A DNA stretch of 32,955 nucleotides, taken from NCBI GenBank assembly GCA_022565365.1, contig JAIUMW010000008.1, positions 1 to 32,955 on the forward strand, read 5' to 3'. A program made the position numbers and the translations under genes. Of this stretch, positions 1-9,116 are shown in pieces. Origin of the DNA: Oceanicaulis sp. Lineage in GTDB: Bacteria > Pseudomonadota > Alphaproteobacteria > Caulobacterales > Maricaulaceae. Each line of letters begins with the position of its first letter. Position 1 is the stretch's first letter. The notes beneath the pieces are model-generated. The model made no database searches. It was not told where the DNA came from and saw nothing but the letters and a program-made list of their open reading frames with translations.

Positions 1-59
1 GGCCCGGCCCTGGGGCCCGGGCTCCCCCATTTATTACCCGCCGGGCTTAATGTAAAACC

Positions 60-81
60 CCCCCCCGGATGGCCGGGGGGG
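60..81 (-). terminator. Rho-independent terminator after metK
   Basis: Two 9-base arms (CCCCCCCGG at 60-68 and CCGGGGGGG at 73-81) form a perfect stem with a 4-base loop. Read on the minus strand, the stem is followed by GG and then TTTT (57-54). It lies about 50 bases past the metK stop, so it most likely ends the long minus-strand run. The rest of 1-131 holds only further GC-rich inverted repeats (for example GCCCGG and CCGGGC around 3-22), possibly belonging to a gene outside the window. Confidence 0.75.
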
Positions 82-131
82 CGTTCACAGTTCGCGGCTG
101 GCGCGCCGGACAGAACGCGCCAATCAGATCA

Positions 132-1304
132 TCAGGTCAGGGATTTCAGCTGCTCGGCCAGATCGGTCTTCTCCCAGGAGAAGCCGCCATCGGCGTCGGG
201 CGTGCGGCCAAAATGGCCATAGGCCGCCGTGCGCGCATAGATCGCCCGGTTGAGGCCCAGATGGGTGCGGATGCCGCGCGGGGATAGATTGACCATCTCC
301 GGAAGGCGCTTTTCCAGCACCGCTTCACCGATCTCGCCCGTGCCGTGCAGGTCGACATAGACCGAGAGCGGCTTGGCCACGCCGATGGCGTAGGAGAGCT
401 GGATGGTGCACTTCTTTGCGAGACCCGCGGCCACCACGTTCTTGGCGAGATAGCGCGCCACATAGGCCGCCGAGCGGTCCACCTTCGTGGGATCCTTGCC
501 CGAGAACGCGCCGCCGCCATGGGGCGCCGCGCCACCATAGGTGTCCACGATGATCTTGCGGCCGGTCAGGCCGGCATCGCCATCGGGTCCGCCAATGACG
601 AACTTGCCGGTCGGGTTGACGTAGAACTCGTCCTCGGGCGGGAACCAGCCCTCGGGCAGGACCTGTTTGACGATCGGACGCACCAGCTCGCGCACCGTGT
701 CGAGCGAGACGCCATCCTTGTGCTGGGTGGAGACCACCACGCTGGTCACCGCGACCGGGCGGCCATTTTCATAGCGCAGGGTCACCTGGGACTTGGCGTC
801 AGGCTCGAACTCGGGCCGCTCGCCGGATTTACGCAGGCGGGCCATCTCTTTGAGAATCTGGTGGGAATAGGTGATCGGCGCAGGCATCAGCTCGGGCGTC
901 TCGTCGCAGGCAAAGCCGAACATGATGCCCTGGTCGCCCGCGCCCTCTTCCTTGTAGGCGCCGGTGCCCTCGTCAACGCCCTGGGCGATGTCGGCGGACT
1001 GTTCGTGCAGATAATTGGCGAAGTTGGCGGTTTCCCAGTGGAAGCCGTCCTGCTCATAGCCGATATCGCGCACGGCGGCGCGCACGGCCGCTTCGATCTC
1101 TTCGCCGGGGACGTCGGCGGCGCAGCGGGTTTCGCCGGCCAGCACAATGCGGTTGGTGGTGGTCAGCGTTTCGCACGCCACCCGCGCCACCGGGTCACGC
1201 GCCAGAAACAGGTCCACCACCGTATCGGAGATGCGGTCGCACACCTTGTCCGGGTGACCTTCGGAAACGCTTTCGCTGGTGAAGAGATAGGAAGTTCGGG
1301 CCAC
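132..1304 (-). CDS. metK: S-adenosylmethionine synthetase
   Basis: MetK makes S-adenosylmethionine from methionine and ATP, the cytosolic methyl donor for enzymes such as TrmB and MiaB encoded nearby. At 390 residues it has full family length. Visible signatures are [12 protein letters not shown] near residues 16-27, the [12 protein letters not shown] hexapeptide region near residue 120 and the glycine-rich [16 protein letters not shown] loop near 265. The start is GTG at 1304: GGAG (1313-1316) sits eight bases upstream, and an ATG at 1318 is out of frame. It is the last gene of the lnt-xre-metK order common in Alphaproteobacteria. A candidate promoter and a 28-base palindrome that includes the ribosome binding site lie directly upstream, so it probably also has its own control. 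Confidence 0.98.
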   Translation of the reverse strand: MARTSYLFTSESVSEGHPDKVCDRISDTVVDLFLARDPVARVACETLTTTNRIVLAGETRCAADVPGEEIEAAVRAAVRDIGYEQDGFHWETANFANYLHEQSADIAQGVDEGTGAYKEEGAGDQGIMFGFACDETPELMPAPITYSHQILKEMARLRKSGERPEFEPDAKSQVTLRYENGRPVAVTSVVVSTQHKDGVSLDTVRELVRPIVKQVLPEGWFPPEDEFYVNPTGKFVIGGPDGDAGLTGRKIIVDTYGGAAPHGGGAFSGKDPTKVDRSAAYVARYLAKNVVAAGLAKKCTIQLSYAIGVAKPLSVYVDLHGTGEIGEAVLEKRLPEMVNLSPRGIRTHLGLNRAIYARTAAYGHFGRTPDADGGFSWEKTDLAEQLKSLT

Positions 1305-1312
1305 GCGGGATG

Positions 1313-1340
1313 CTCCATATAAAGATTGCTTTATATGGAG
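1313..1340 (-). promoter_or_regulatory. 28-bp palindrome overlapping the metK ribosome binding site
   Basis: Two perfect 12-base arms (CTCCATATAAAG at 1313-1324 and CTTTATATGGAG at 1329-1340) flank a 4-base centre. In the metK orientation the GGAG ending the second arm is the Shine-Dalgarno sequence, eight bases before the GTG start. As DNA this resembles a dimeric repressor operator; the AAAG-N4-CTTT core recalls sites of ArsR-family regulators that sense S-adenosylhomocysteine or SAM (recalled, not checked). As RNA it would form a 12-bp hairpin that hides the ribosome binding site. Which reading is right cannot be settled from sequence. Confidence 0.7.
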
Positions 1341-1342
1341 GG

Positions 1343-1371
1343 CTTAAAGCCTATCCCCGCCGCAATTGCAA
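1343..1371 (-). promoter_or_regulatory. candidate metK promoter
   Basis: On the minus strand TTGCAA (1371-1366) is separated by 17 bases from TTTAAG (1348-1343), a fair match to the housekeeping sigma consensus. Transcription would begin at about the outer edge of the 1313-1340 palindrome, giving a leader of only about 35 bases and placing the palindrome where a repressor would block initiation. Confidence 0.45.
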
Positions 1372-1413
1372 GCCGGTTGGCGAAGCCGGGCCGTCGCCAG
1401 CCCGGCGCGCGCC

Positions 1414-1850
1414 TCAGGCCTCGTCCACTTTGGCGGCCGCCGCTTCGGCTTCTTCAGCGGCCAGTGTGCGCACCAGCTCCAGAATCCGGCGGCGCACCTT
1501 GCCGTCCTTGATGCGCGCAAAGGCCTGGGCCAGCGCCACGCCATCGGCCGACTGGATGAAATCGTCCACGATCGGGGTCTGGTCGCCTTCGGAAAAACCA
1601 GGCTGGGCGGCCGCTTCAGACACGCCGTCATAAAAGAAGGACACCGGCACATCGAGCACCCGCGCCATCAGCCACAAACGCCCCGCGCCCACACGATTGG
1701 TGCCGCGCTCATACTTCTGTATTTGCTGGAAAGTCACGCCCAGCTCATCGCCCAGCTTTTCCTGCTCATATTCAGAAGCTGGCGGCGCAGACGCACGCGC
1801 GAGCCAACATGACGATCTACGGCGTTGGGGCCACGGGGATTTACGCTCAT
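1414..1850 (-). pseudogene. XRE-family (Cro/CI) regulator with a single-base frameshift
   Basis: The expected product is a DNA-binding regulator of about 145 residues with an N-terminal helix-turn-helix, of the type found between lnt and metK in many Alphaproteobacteria. From ATG at 1850 the frame reads MSVNPRGPNAVDRHVGSRVR through LLNMS and then goes out of frame at about 1764. The rest of the family sequence (QEKLGDELGVTFQQIQKYER, later VPVSFFYDG) continues in the neighbouring frame to the stop at 1414. Restoring one C in the coding strand, so that AGCAGG becomes AGCCAGG, rejoins the frames as MSQEKLG. The open frame from 1902 therefore has a wrong N-terminus. I see no slippery heptamer, so this is either a real inactivating deletion or a sequencing error. 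The start lies 52 bases after the lnt stop. Confidence 0.8.
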
Positions 1851-1902
1851 AATGGGCTTTTCCTGTCTTCAGCGCCGGACCGTGTGATCCTGCTGCATTC
1901 AA

Positions 1903-3549
1903 TCATACGGTGCAATGCGGCATTCGTGTGTCGAACCTCCGGCGAAACAGTAACCAAGCAACGACGCTATTCAACGCAAGGAGATTCAAAAACGCGATGC
2001 CCCATGGGCCATTTCCGTAAAGGGCGTAGGGGGTGTCGTCCAGTCTCTCCAGCAACACTACGTCAATAAATGCTTCCGCATCAACTGTGAGAGCGTGCTC
2101 AATGCGACCATAGGGGTCAATCTGTCCCGAAACGCCGTTTGAGGCGGCCCGCACGAGCGGCAAGCCCTCTTCCAAGGCCCGGTACTGCGCCTGGTTGAGA
2201 TGCTGGCGCGGTCCCGAAGACGATCCATACCACGAATCATTGGAAATATTCACCAGCCAATGGGGCCGCTCGGCCCCGCGCGGCGCAAAACGCGCGAATA
2301 TCACCTCGTAACAAATCAGCGGCGCAAACGGACCAAGACCATCCAGGATCAGCGTGCGCGCGCCCGCCCCCGGCGTGTAGAACGGCACCAGGCTGGACAG
2401 GGTGTCGAACCCGATCAGCCTTGTCAGCGGCGCCAGCGGATTGCCCTCCCCGAACGGCACAAGGCGCACCTTGTCATAGGCCGCCTCGATCTCCATCCAG
2501 TCGGCGTCCATACGCAGGGCGGCCATCGAGTTGAAATACAGGTCAGGGGCGCCGGGCGCGCCGCGCTCAGCGCGCGTTACGCCAGTCAGCAGGAGCGCGC
2601 CTTCCGGCAAAGCCCGGCGGATATCGGCCAGCAGATCGGGTTCATGGAGCAGGAAGCCCGGCACGGCGCCTTCAGGCCAGACAATGGCCGAGACATCCTC
2701 CACGCCGGGCGCGGATGACAGGGTGAGATAGCGCTGCAATATCTCGCGGCGCACGGCGTAGGTCTTGTCGCGTTGCTCGATATTGATCTGCACCACGCGC
2801 ACGGTCTGGCCGGTGGCGGTCATCCGGGCGTCGGACAGGCGCTGCGCGCCCCAGCCCCACGCGCCCGCCAGCAGAACAATCCCCAGCACCAGGGGCATGG
2901 CGCGCGCCAGCTTGGGTCCACGCCCGATCAACGCTGCGGGCGCGGCGAAGGCGAACAGCACCAGCGCCGACAGGCCTGCGGCGCCGATCACGCTGGCGAT
3001 CTGGCTGACCGCGCCGCCCGCGGCGAAGACATGGCCGGGCAGATTCCAGGGGAACCCGCTCAACACCACCGACCGGCCCAGCTCCACGACCATGACAGCG
3101 GCGGCGAACACGGTGATGCGGTGGACGCCGCGCGGCGCGATCCGGGCATAGACCGCGCCCGCAGCGCCCCAGAACAGGGCGAGGCCGGCGGGCAAGAGGA
3201 TGAGCGGCGCCCAGATCAGCCAAGCATAATCTTCCGCCTGCACCAGAAAGGCGTTGGCCACCCACCAGGTTCCAGCCAGGAACTGGCCTGCGGCGAAGGA
3301 CCAGGCCCGCGCAAAGCCCGCCCTGACCGGCGCTGCCGTCCGCTGCGCCCCGTCCAGCGCCCAGATGAGCGCGCAATAGGCGGCGATGAGCGCGGGCTGA
3401 AAATGGAAGGGTGCGTGGGCGAGCACGCCGAATGCGCCGGCTGCGAACAGGACGCCATGCAGGCGGAGCCCACGCAGGGCGCGCCCGCGGGCGCGCAGCC
3501 GCCTCAGGCGCGCACGTGCTGAAGCGCGCACAGGCGCATCCTGGGCCAT
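1903..3549 (-). CDS. lnt: apolipoprotein N-acyltransferase
   Basis: Lnt is an inner-membrane enzyme that adds the third acyl chain to the N-terminal cysteine of lipoproteins. The N-terminal half has several hydrophobic segments and the C-terminal half is a nitrilase-like domain. Counting from ATG at 3549, the catalytic triad of the family is present: Glu293 in IVWPEGAVPG, Lys360 in YDKVRLVPFGE and Cys413 in PLICYEVIF. A final hydrophobic segment (FLNLLALNSVVAWLLF) precedes the stop. Length is normal at 548 residues. GTG at 3552 is an alternative start one codon earlier; with either start the gene overlaps the stop of the upstream CBS gene by 1-4 bases, implying translational coupling. The lipoprotein protease at 21804 would be one of its substrates. 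Confidence 0.95.
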   Translation of the reverse strand: MAQDAPVRASARARLRRLRARGRALRGLRLHGVLFAAGAFGVLAHAPFHFQPALIAAYCALIWALDGAQRTAAPVRAGFARAWSFAAGQFLAGTWWVANAFLVQAEDYAWLIWAPLILLPAGLALFWGAAGAVYARIAPRGVHRITVFAAAVMVVELGRSVVLSGFPWNLPGHVFAAGGAVSQIASVIGAAGLSALVLFAFAAPAALIGRGPKLARAMPLVLGIVLLAGAWGWGAQRLSDARMTATGQTVRVVQINIEQRDKTYAVRREILQRYLTLSSAPGVEDVSAIVWPEGAVPGFLLHEPDLLADIRRALPEGALLLTGVTRAERGAPGAPDLYFNSMAALRMDADWMEIEAAYDKVRLVPFGEGNPLAPLTRLIGFDTLSSLVPFYTPGAGARTLILDGLGPFAPLICYEVIFARFAPRGAERPHWLVNISNDSWYGSSSGPRQHLNQAQYRALEEGLPLVRAASNGVSGQIDPYGRIEHALTVDAEAFIDVVLLERLDDTPYALYGNGPWGIAFLNLLALNSVVAWLLFRRRFDTRMPHCTV

Positions 3550-4481
3550 CACGAGCTGGCGCGCCGGTCGCCGCCCGTATCGCCGCCAGTATCACTGTCA
3601 TCGGCCGGCGGCGCAGGCACAGTCGGCCGGATGCGCATGCGTTTGATACGCCGGGGATCGGAATCGAGAATCTCAAACTCGAACCCTGACGGGTGGGATA
3701 ACACCTCCCCGCGTTCCGGCACCCGGCCGGCCAGCCGGAAGATCAGCCCGCCCAGCGTGTCCACATCGGCTTCTTCCGCTTCAGTGGCCACCTCCCGGCC
3801 AAGCTCGCGCTCCAGCTCCTCGATGGGCGCGCGGGCGTCCACCTCCCAGCAATCGACGCCCTTGGGGCGGATGGAGGGGGCTTCGGTCTCGTCGTGCTCG
3901 TCCTCGATATCGCCCACGATGGGCTCGATCAAATCCTCCAGCGTCACCAGGCCGTCCGTGCCGCCGAACTCGTCGACCACGAGCGCCATGTGCATGCGCC
4001 GCGATTGCATGCGCAAAAGCAGGTCCAGCGCGCGCATGGAGGCGGGCACATACAGAAGAGGGCGGCGTACGGCGGGCAGGATGCGCGCCTCGGCCCAGTC
4101 GCCATCCGGCTCATCGGCATAGCGCACCAGATAGCTGATAATGTCGCGGATATGGACCACGCCGACCGGATCATCGAGCGTCTCGCGATAGACCGGGAAA
4201 CGTGAGTGGCCCGCCTCGGTGACCAGCCGGGCGATCTCTGTGAGCGGGGTGTCGATCTCCACCGCAATGATGTCCGCGCGCGGCACCATCACATCCTCGA
4301 CCCGCTTGGTGTGAAACTCACGCAGATTGAGGAACATGTCCCCGCCCGGCGCGGGCGCCTCGACCGGTCCGGACAGGGTCTGCGTCATCACCGGTCCGTA
4401 ATCCCCGTTGGTGTGGGGCGTGCGCCGGAATACGGCGGTAAAGCGCGAAATCAGACCGTGGCCTGTATCAGTGTCCGTCAT
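3549..4481 (-). CDS. CorC/HlyC-type CBS-domain protein
   Basis: The 310-residue protein has two CBS domains at about residues 65-125 and 135-190 (VEDVMVPRADI, GLVTLEDLIEPIVGDIEDEH) and a C-terminal CorC_HlyC domain at about 205-290. It has no membrane segment, so it matches the soluble YbeX/CorC group, which is linked to magnesium and cobalt handling and, in Escherichia coli, to ribosome maturation. The ybeZ(phoH)-ybeY-ybeX-lnt order is a classic neighbourhood. It overlaps ybeY by four bases upstream and lnt by one to four downstream. The proline-, aspartate- and glycine-rich tail after residue 290 appears disordered. The exact biochemical role of the family is unsettled. Confidence 0.9.
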   Translation of the reverse strand: MTDTDTGHGLISRFTAVFRRTPHTNGDYGPVMTQTLSGPVEAPAPGGDMFLNLREFHTKRVEDVMVPRADIIAVEIDTPLTEIARLVTEAGHSRFPVYRETLDDPVGVVHIRDIISYLVRYADEPDGDWAEARILPAVRRPLLYVPASMRALDLLLRMQSRRMHMALVVDEFGGTDGLVTLEDLIEPIVGDIEDEHDETEAPSIRPKGVDCWEVDARAPIEELERELGREVATEAEEADVDTLGGLIFRLAGRVPERGEVLSHPSGFEFEILDSDPRRIKRMRIRPTVPAPPADDSDTGGDTGGDRRASS

Positions 4482-4936
4482 GGTCCTTCCACCGCAGCGT
4501 AGGGGTCGGCGATGCCGAACCCGGCGAGCACGGCTGTCTCCAGCCGCTCCATCTCGCGCGCCGCTATCTCCTCTTCATGATCAAGCCCGTTAAGATGCAG
4601 AACGCCGTGCAGGGCCAGATGCGCGGCGTGATCGATGAGCCGCTTGCCCGCAGCCTGCGCCTCGCGCGCACATACCCCGTAAGCCAGCGCCACATCGCCG
4701 GGATAGCCTTCGCGCCCGGGTGCGGGGAAAGACAGCACGTTGGTCGGGCTGTCCTTGCCGCGGAAGCGGGCGTTGAGCGCTTGCACATTGTCGTCGCCGG
4801 TGAGCAGGATCACCGCCTCGCCGTCGCGCGGCGCGGGCAATTGCTTCAGGCCCGCCTCCACAACGCGCGCGATCAAGGCCTCAAGTCCTGAAACCGCCTC
4901 CCAGGCGGGATCATCGATGACAATCTCCAGGCTCAT
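4478..4936 (-). CDS. ybeY: endoribonuclease YbeY
   Basis: YbeY is a small zinc-dependent endoribonuclease needed for 16S rRNA 3'-end maturation and ribosome quality control. The signature HGVLHLNGLDH starts at residue 110 and supplies the three zinc-binding histidines (110, 114 and 120). The NALNARFRGKD-like stretch near residue 60 and the NVLSFP motif are also typical. At 152 residues it has the usual length. Start and stop overlap phoH and the CBS gene by four bases each, so it is the middle gene of a tightly coupled phoH-ybeY-ybeX-lnt unit. Confidence 0.96.
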   Translation of the reverse strand: MSLEIVIDDPAWEAVSGLEALIARVVEAGLKQLPAPRDGEAVILLTGDDNVQALNARFRGKDSPTNVLSFPAPGREGYPGDVALAYGVCAREAQAAGKRLIDHAAHLALHGVLHLNGLDHEEEIAAREMERLETAVLAGFGIADPYAAVEGP

Positions 4937-5966
4937 GACGCGCGGTCCGTCTCCCGGCGCTCATCATCGCGCTCATAGGCGTGGACGATCCGGGCCACCA
5001 GGCCGTGGCGAACCACATCGGACCGGGTAAAACGATGAATGGCGATGCGCGGCTCCCCGGTGAGGATGCCCAGCGCATGGGCCAGGCCCGACGGCTCGCC
5101 GCGCCTGAGATCAGTCTGGGTGGGATCGCCGGTCACCACCATGCGCGAGCCTTCGCCCAGCCGGGTGAGCACCATGCGCATCTGCGGAATGGTGGCGTTC
5201 TGCGCCTCGTCCACGATGACGAAGGCCTTGTTCAGCGTGCGCCCGCGCATGAAGGCCAGCGGCGCCACCTCCACCCGGCCCTCTTCGCGGTATTTCTCCG
5301 ACAGGCGCTGACCCAGCGCATCGCGCAGCGCGTCCCAGATCGGCAGGAGATAGGGATCAATCTTCTCCGTCAGATCGCCCGGCAGGAAGCCCAGGCGCTC
5401 GCCCGCCTCCACGGCGGGGCGGGTGATCACCAGGCGCTCCACAGCGCCTTCGGCGAGCTGGCCGGCGCCATAGGCCACCGCCAGCAGGGTCTTGCCCGTG
5501 CCCGCCGGACCCACGCCGAACACCATGTCATAGCCCAGCGCGTTCTTGAGCGCGCGCACATAGCTCGCCTGCCCGTCAGTGCGGGCGGCGAAGCTGGCGC
5601 CGCGCGGCACGCGGATGATCGCGTCAATCGCCTCGGCTGCAGGGTCATCAGCCATGCGGCAGGCGGCGCGCACGGCGGGCGGATCGATTGATAAGCCTTC
5701 GCTCAGGCGGGCATAGAGCGCATGCAGGACACGCGAGGCGTCGATGCGGGCGCGCGCCTCCTCGCCCATGATCTGGATCTGGCCGCCGCCGGGCGCCTCG
5801 ACGCGTACGCCGAGCTCGGCCTCCAGCACGGCGAAATTCTCATGGCCCGGCCCGGCGAGCGCGCGCACCAGCGCCGCATCATCAAAATGCACGGTTTCTG
5901 CTGGCAGGCGGCGGCCCTCGCGGGCGGGCGGGCGGCTGGCCGGGGGGCGTGATTTGGGACTTCGGC

Positions 5967-5970
<4 letters not shown>
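4933..5970 (-). CDS. phoH: PhoH-family ATPase (YbeZ type)
   Basis: This is a cytosolic P-loop ATPase of the PhoH/YbeZ family, functionally associated with YbeY in RNA metabolism. The Walker A motif GPAGTGKT ends with Lys160 and Thr161, and the Walker B motif [10 protein letters not shown] has Asp254 and Glu255. The segment between them ([20 protein letters not shown]) is characteristic of the family. Length is 345 residues, with a basic, proline-rich N-terminus that may be disordered. It overlaps miaB upstream and ybeY downstream by four bases each. Despite the family name, a phosphate-starvation role is not implied in this context. Confidence 0.95.
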
Positions 5971-7367
<1,397 letters not shown>

Positions 7368-7392
7368 GGGCGCGGCCGGCCTCCTCGCCGGC

Positions 7393-7404
7393 GTGACATG
7401 TCAC
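7393..7404. promoter_or_regulatory. 12-bp palindrome upstream of miaB
   Basis: GTGACATGTCAC is a perfect palindrome centred about 31 bases before the miaB start. It could bind a symmetric dimer. I do not recognise a specific regulator; the half-site spacing (GTGA-N4-TCAC) is two bases too short for a CRP-type site. Confidence 0.35.
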
Positions 7405-7447
7405 CTACAGCCAGAGCAAGGCCCGTGGGGCCCCGCGTCAGCCTTGC

Positions 7448-7476
7448 GTTATGGGCATTGACGCCTCGCGATGCAA
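7448..7476 (-). promoter_or_regulatory. candidate miaB promoter
   Basis: TTGCAT (7476-7471) and CATAAC (7453-7448) are 17 bases apart on the minus strand, downstream of the fur stop. The match is moderate. The palindrome at 7393-7404 would lie in the early transcribed region. Confidence 0.3.
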
Positions 7477-7497
7477 GAGCGGGGAGGTGCGCCGCCC

Positions 7498-7914
7498 CTA
7501 CGCCCCGTCCTTCAGCTTCACGCCGTAGAGCTCCAGCCGGTGATCGACGAGCTTGTAGCCCAGGCGCCGGGCGATGGCTTCCTGCAGGCGTTCGATTTCC
7601 TCGTCGTAGAACTCGATCACCTCGCCCGAATTCATGTCGATCAAATGGTCGTGGTGATCCTCGGGCGATTCCTCATAGCGCGAGCGGCCGTCGCGGAAAT
7701 CATGGCGCTCGATAATGCCGGCGTCCTCGAACAGGCGCACGGTGCGGTACACGGTCGCCAGCGAGATGCCCTTGTCGATCTCGTTGGCGCGGCGGTGCAG
7801 CTCTTCGGCGTCGGGATGGTCATCGGCGCGTGACAGGACGCGCGCGATCACGCGGCGTTGTTCGGTCATGCGCAGACCCTTGTCCACGCACAGCTGTTCG
7901 ATCCGGTCGGTCAT
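7498..7914 (-). CDS. fur: Fur-family metal-responsive repressor
   Basis: The 138-residue protein has the winged-helix domain of the family (RMTEQRRVIARVL, then GISLATVYRTVRLFEDAGII) and the dimerisation region with the HHDHLID metal-site motif and SGEVIEFYDEEIE. It has a single cysteine, at residue 9, so the structural-zinc CxxC pairs of gammaproteobacterial Fur are missing, as is usual in Alphaproteobacteria, where the orthologue may respond to iron or manganese (Fur/Mur). GAGGA ahead of ATG 7914 serves as ribosome binding site. The gene follows rimI after 96 bases that contain a candidate promoter, so it is probably at least partly transcribed on its own. Confidence 0.93.
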   Translation of the reverse strand: MTDRIEQLCVDKGLRMTEQRRVIARVLSRADDHPDAEELHRRANEIDKGISLATVYRTVRLFEDAGIIERHDFRDGRSRYEESPEDHHDHLIDMNSGEVIEFYDEEIERLQEAIARRLGYKLVDHRLELYGVKLKDGA

Positions 7915-7960
7915 GGGCGTCCTCGCTGCGGGTCTGGCGCGCTGGCGCGGCTGAACCCCC

Positions 7961-7990
7961 TAGATACGCTCCGCCCTTGCAGCCTGTCCA
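7961..7990 (-). promoter_or_regulatory. candidate fur promoter
   Basis: On the minus strand TGGACA (7990-7985) and TATCTA (7966-7961) are 18 bases apart, placing the start of transcription about 40 bases before the fur ATG. Confidence 0.4.
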
Positions 7991-8010
7991 TCCCAAAGGG
8001 AGTAGGGTCA

Positions 8011-8448
8011 TTACAGATCACGCGCCAGAACCCGTGCATCGGCCCCGTCGCGGTAATAGCGTTTGCGCTCGCCCACCTGAACGTATCCGGCGCGCTGATA
8101 CAGACCAGCGGCGGGCGCATTGACGTGTGAGACCTCCAGAAACAGGCGGGCGGCTCCGGCCTTGCGGGCGGCGGTCTCGGTGGCGGCGAGCAAGGCCAGG
8201 CCATGGCCGCGGGCGCGCCGGTCCGGCAATACGCCCAGGGTCAGAAGCTCAGCCTCATCCAGCACCACCCGGATGAGGGCCAGGCCGGCCGGCTCGCCCT
8301 CCTCCTCGATCACCAGCGCACTGACGCCCGGGCTGGCGAGCAGACCCGCCATCTCCGCCTCGTTCCAGCATTCAGAAAAGCAGCGCGCGTGCAGCGCCGC
8401 CAGCAGAGCTTCGGAGCCGGGTCCGCAGGCGGAGATCTGCACGCTCAT
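8011..8448 (-). CDS. rimI: ribosomal-protein-alanine N-acetyltransferase RimI
   Basis: This GNAT-family enzyme transfers acetyl from acetyl-CoA; the orthologue acetylates the N-terminus of ribosomal protein S18. Visible features are the acetyl-CoA loop DRRARGHGLALL near residues 76-87 and the RimI-type FLEVSHVNAPAAGLYQRAGY near 98-117. Length is 145 residues, as expected. It overlaps tsaB by four bases. The tsaB-rimI-fur order is conserved in many Alphaproteobacteria and supports the call over a generic acetyltransferase. Confidence 0.9.
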   Translation of the reverse strand: MSVQISACGPGSEALLAALHARCFSECWNEAEMAGLLASPGVSALVIEEEGEPAGLALIRVVLDEAELLTLGVLPDRRARGHGLALLAATETAARKAGAARLFLEVSHVNAPAAGLYQRAGYVQVGERKRYYRDGADARVLARDL

Positions 8449-9086
8449 GCCAGGTCCGCTCCGCCAGCCAGCTTGGCGTCGGGCGCGCGGGCATAGACCG
8501 GGGCGGGGGGCGGCGCATCGGCGGGCGCTGCGCGGGCGAGGCTCAGCAAAGCGTGAAGCGGCGGTTCGGGATCAAATTCAGGCCCGCCCAGCAGGGCTGC
8601 GCCGGAACCGGCCAGGCGCGCGCCCGGCGCGGCGCTGAGCGCGGCGCGGGCCGCGTCCAGATCACCGCGCTGAGAGTCATTTAGAGGGACGCCTTTGCGG
8701 AACAGCCGCCAGATCAGCTCGCCGCGCCTGGCGTCATGTACGCAGAGAACATCGCCGGCCCGGTCAGGATCGGCGTGCAGCGCCCAGGCGTCCAGCGCGC
8801 CGACGCCCACCGCCTGCGCCCCGCAGGCCAGCGCCAGACCGCGCGCAAAGGCGACGCCCACGCGCACGCCGGCGAACCCGCCGGGGCCGACATTGACGCC
8901 GATGCGATGCAGATCACGCGGGGCGCACCCCGCCTCATCGAGAAGCGCGCCCACCCAGGGCGCCAGCACTTCGGCATGGCCGCGGCCGATATCGTGCGCC
9001 CGGACCCGCACCAGGCCGCCTGCCTCCAGCGCGCAGGCGCACCATGGCCCCGCCGTATCGATGACCAGGACCGGCGTGGTCAACAC
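8445..9086 (-). CDS. tsaB: tRNA threonylcarbamoyladenosine biosynthesis protein TsaB
   Basis: TsaB is the partner of TsaD in the complex that forms threonylcarbamoyl-adenosine at tRNA position 37. The ASKHA-type N-terminus (VLVIDTAGPWCACAL), the GHAEVLAPWV stretch and the IGVNVGPGGFAGVRVGVAFARGLAL motif are all present. Length is 213 residues. Only 30 bases separate it from the infB stop, so it may be read through from infB. In most relatives I recall, infB is followed by rbfA instead. Confidence 0.93.
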   Translation of the reverse strand: MLTTPVLVIDTAGPWCACALEAGGLVRVRAHDIGRGHAEVLAPWVGALLDEAGCAPRDLHRIGVNVGPGGFAGVRVGVAFARGLALACGAQAVGVGALDAWALHADPDRAGDVLCVHDARRGELIWRLFRKGVPLNDSQRGDLDAARAALSAAPGARLAGSGAALLGGPEFDPEPPLHALLSLARAAPADAPPPAPVYARAPDAKLAGGADLA

Positions 9087-9116
9087 AGCCCCCTCACGCG
9101 GGAGACAGCGTCCGCC

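Noticed and set aside
345-1322. 325-codon plus-strand open frame opposite metK
   Set aside because: It mirrors the metK coding frame; histidine- and alanine-rich translation is typical of the antisense of GC-rich genes, with no domain and no ribosome binding site.
1305-1413. SAM riboswitch upstream of metK
   Set aside because: The leader would be only about 35 bases and consists of a simple palindrome; no SAM-I, SAM-II or SAM/SAH-type architecture could be recognised.
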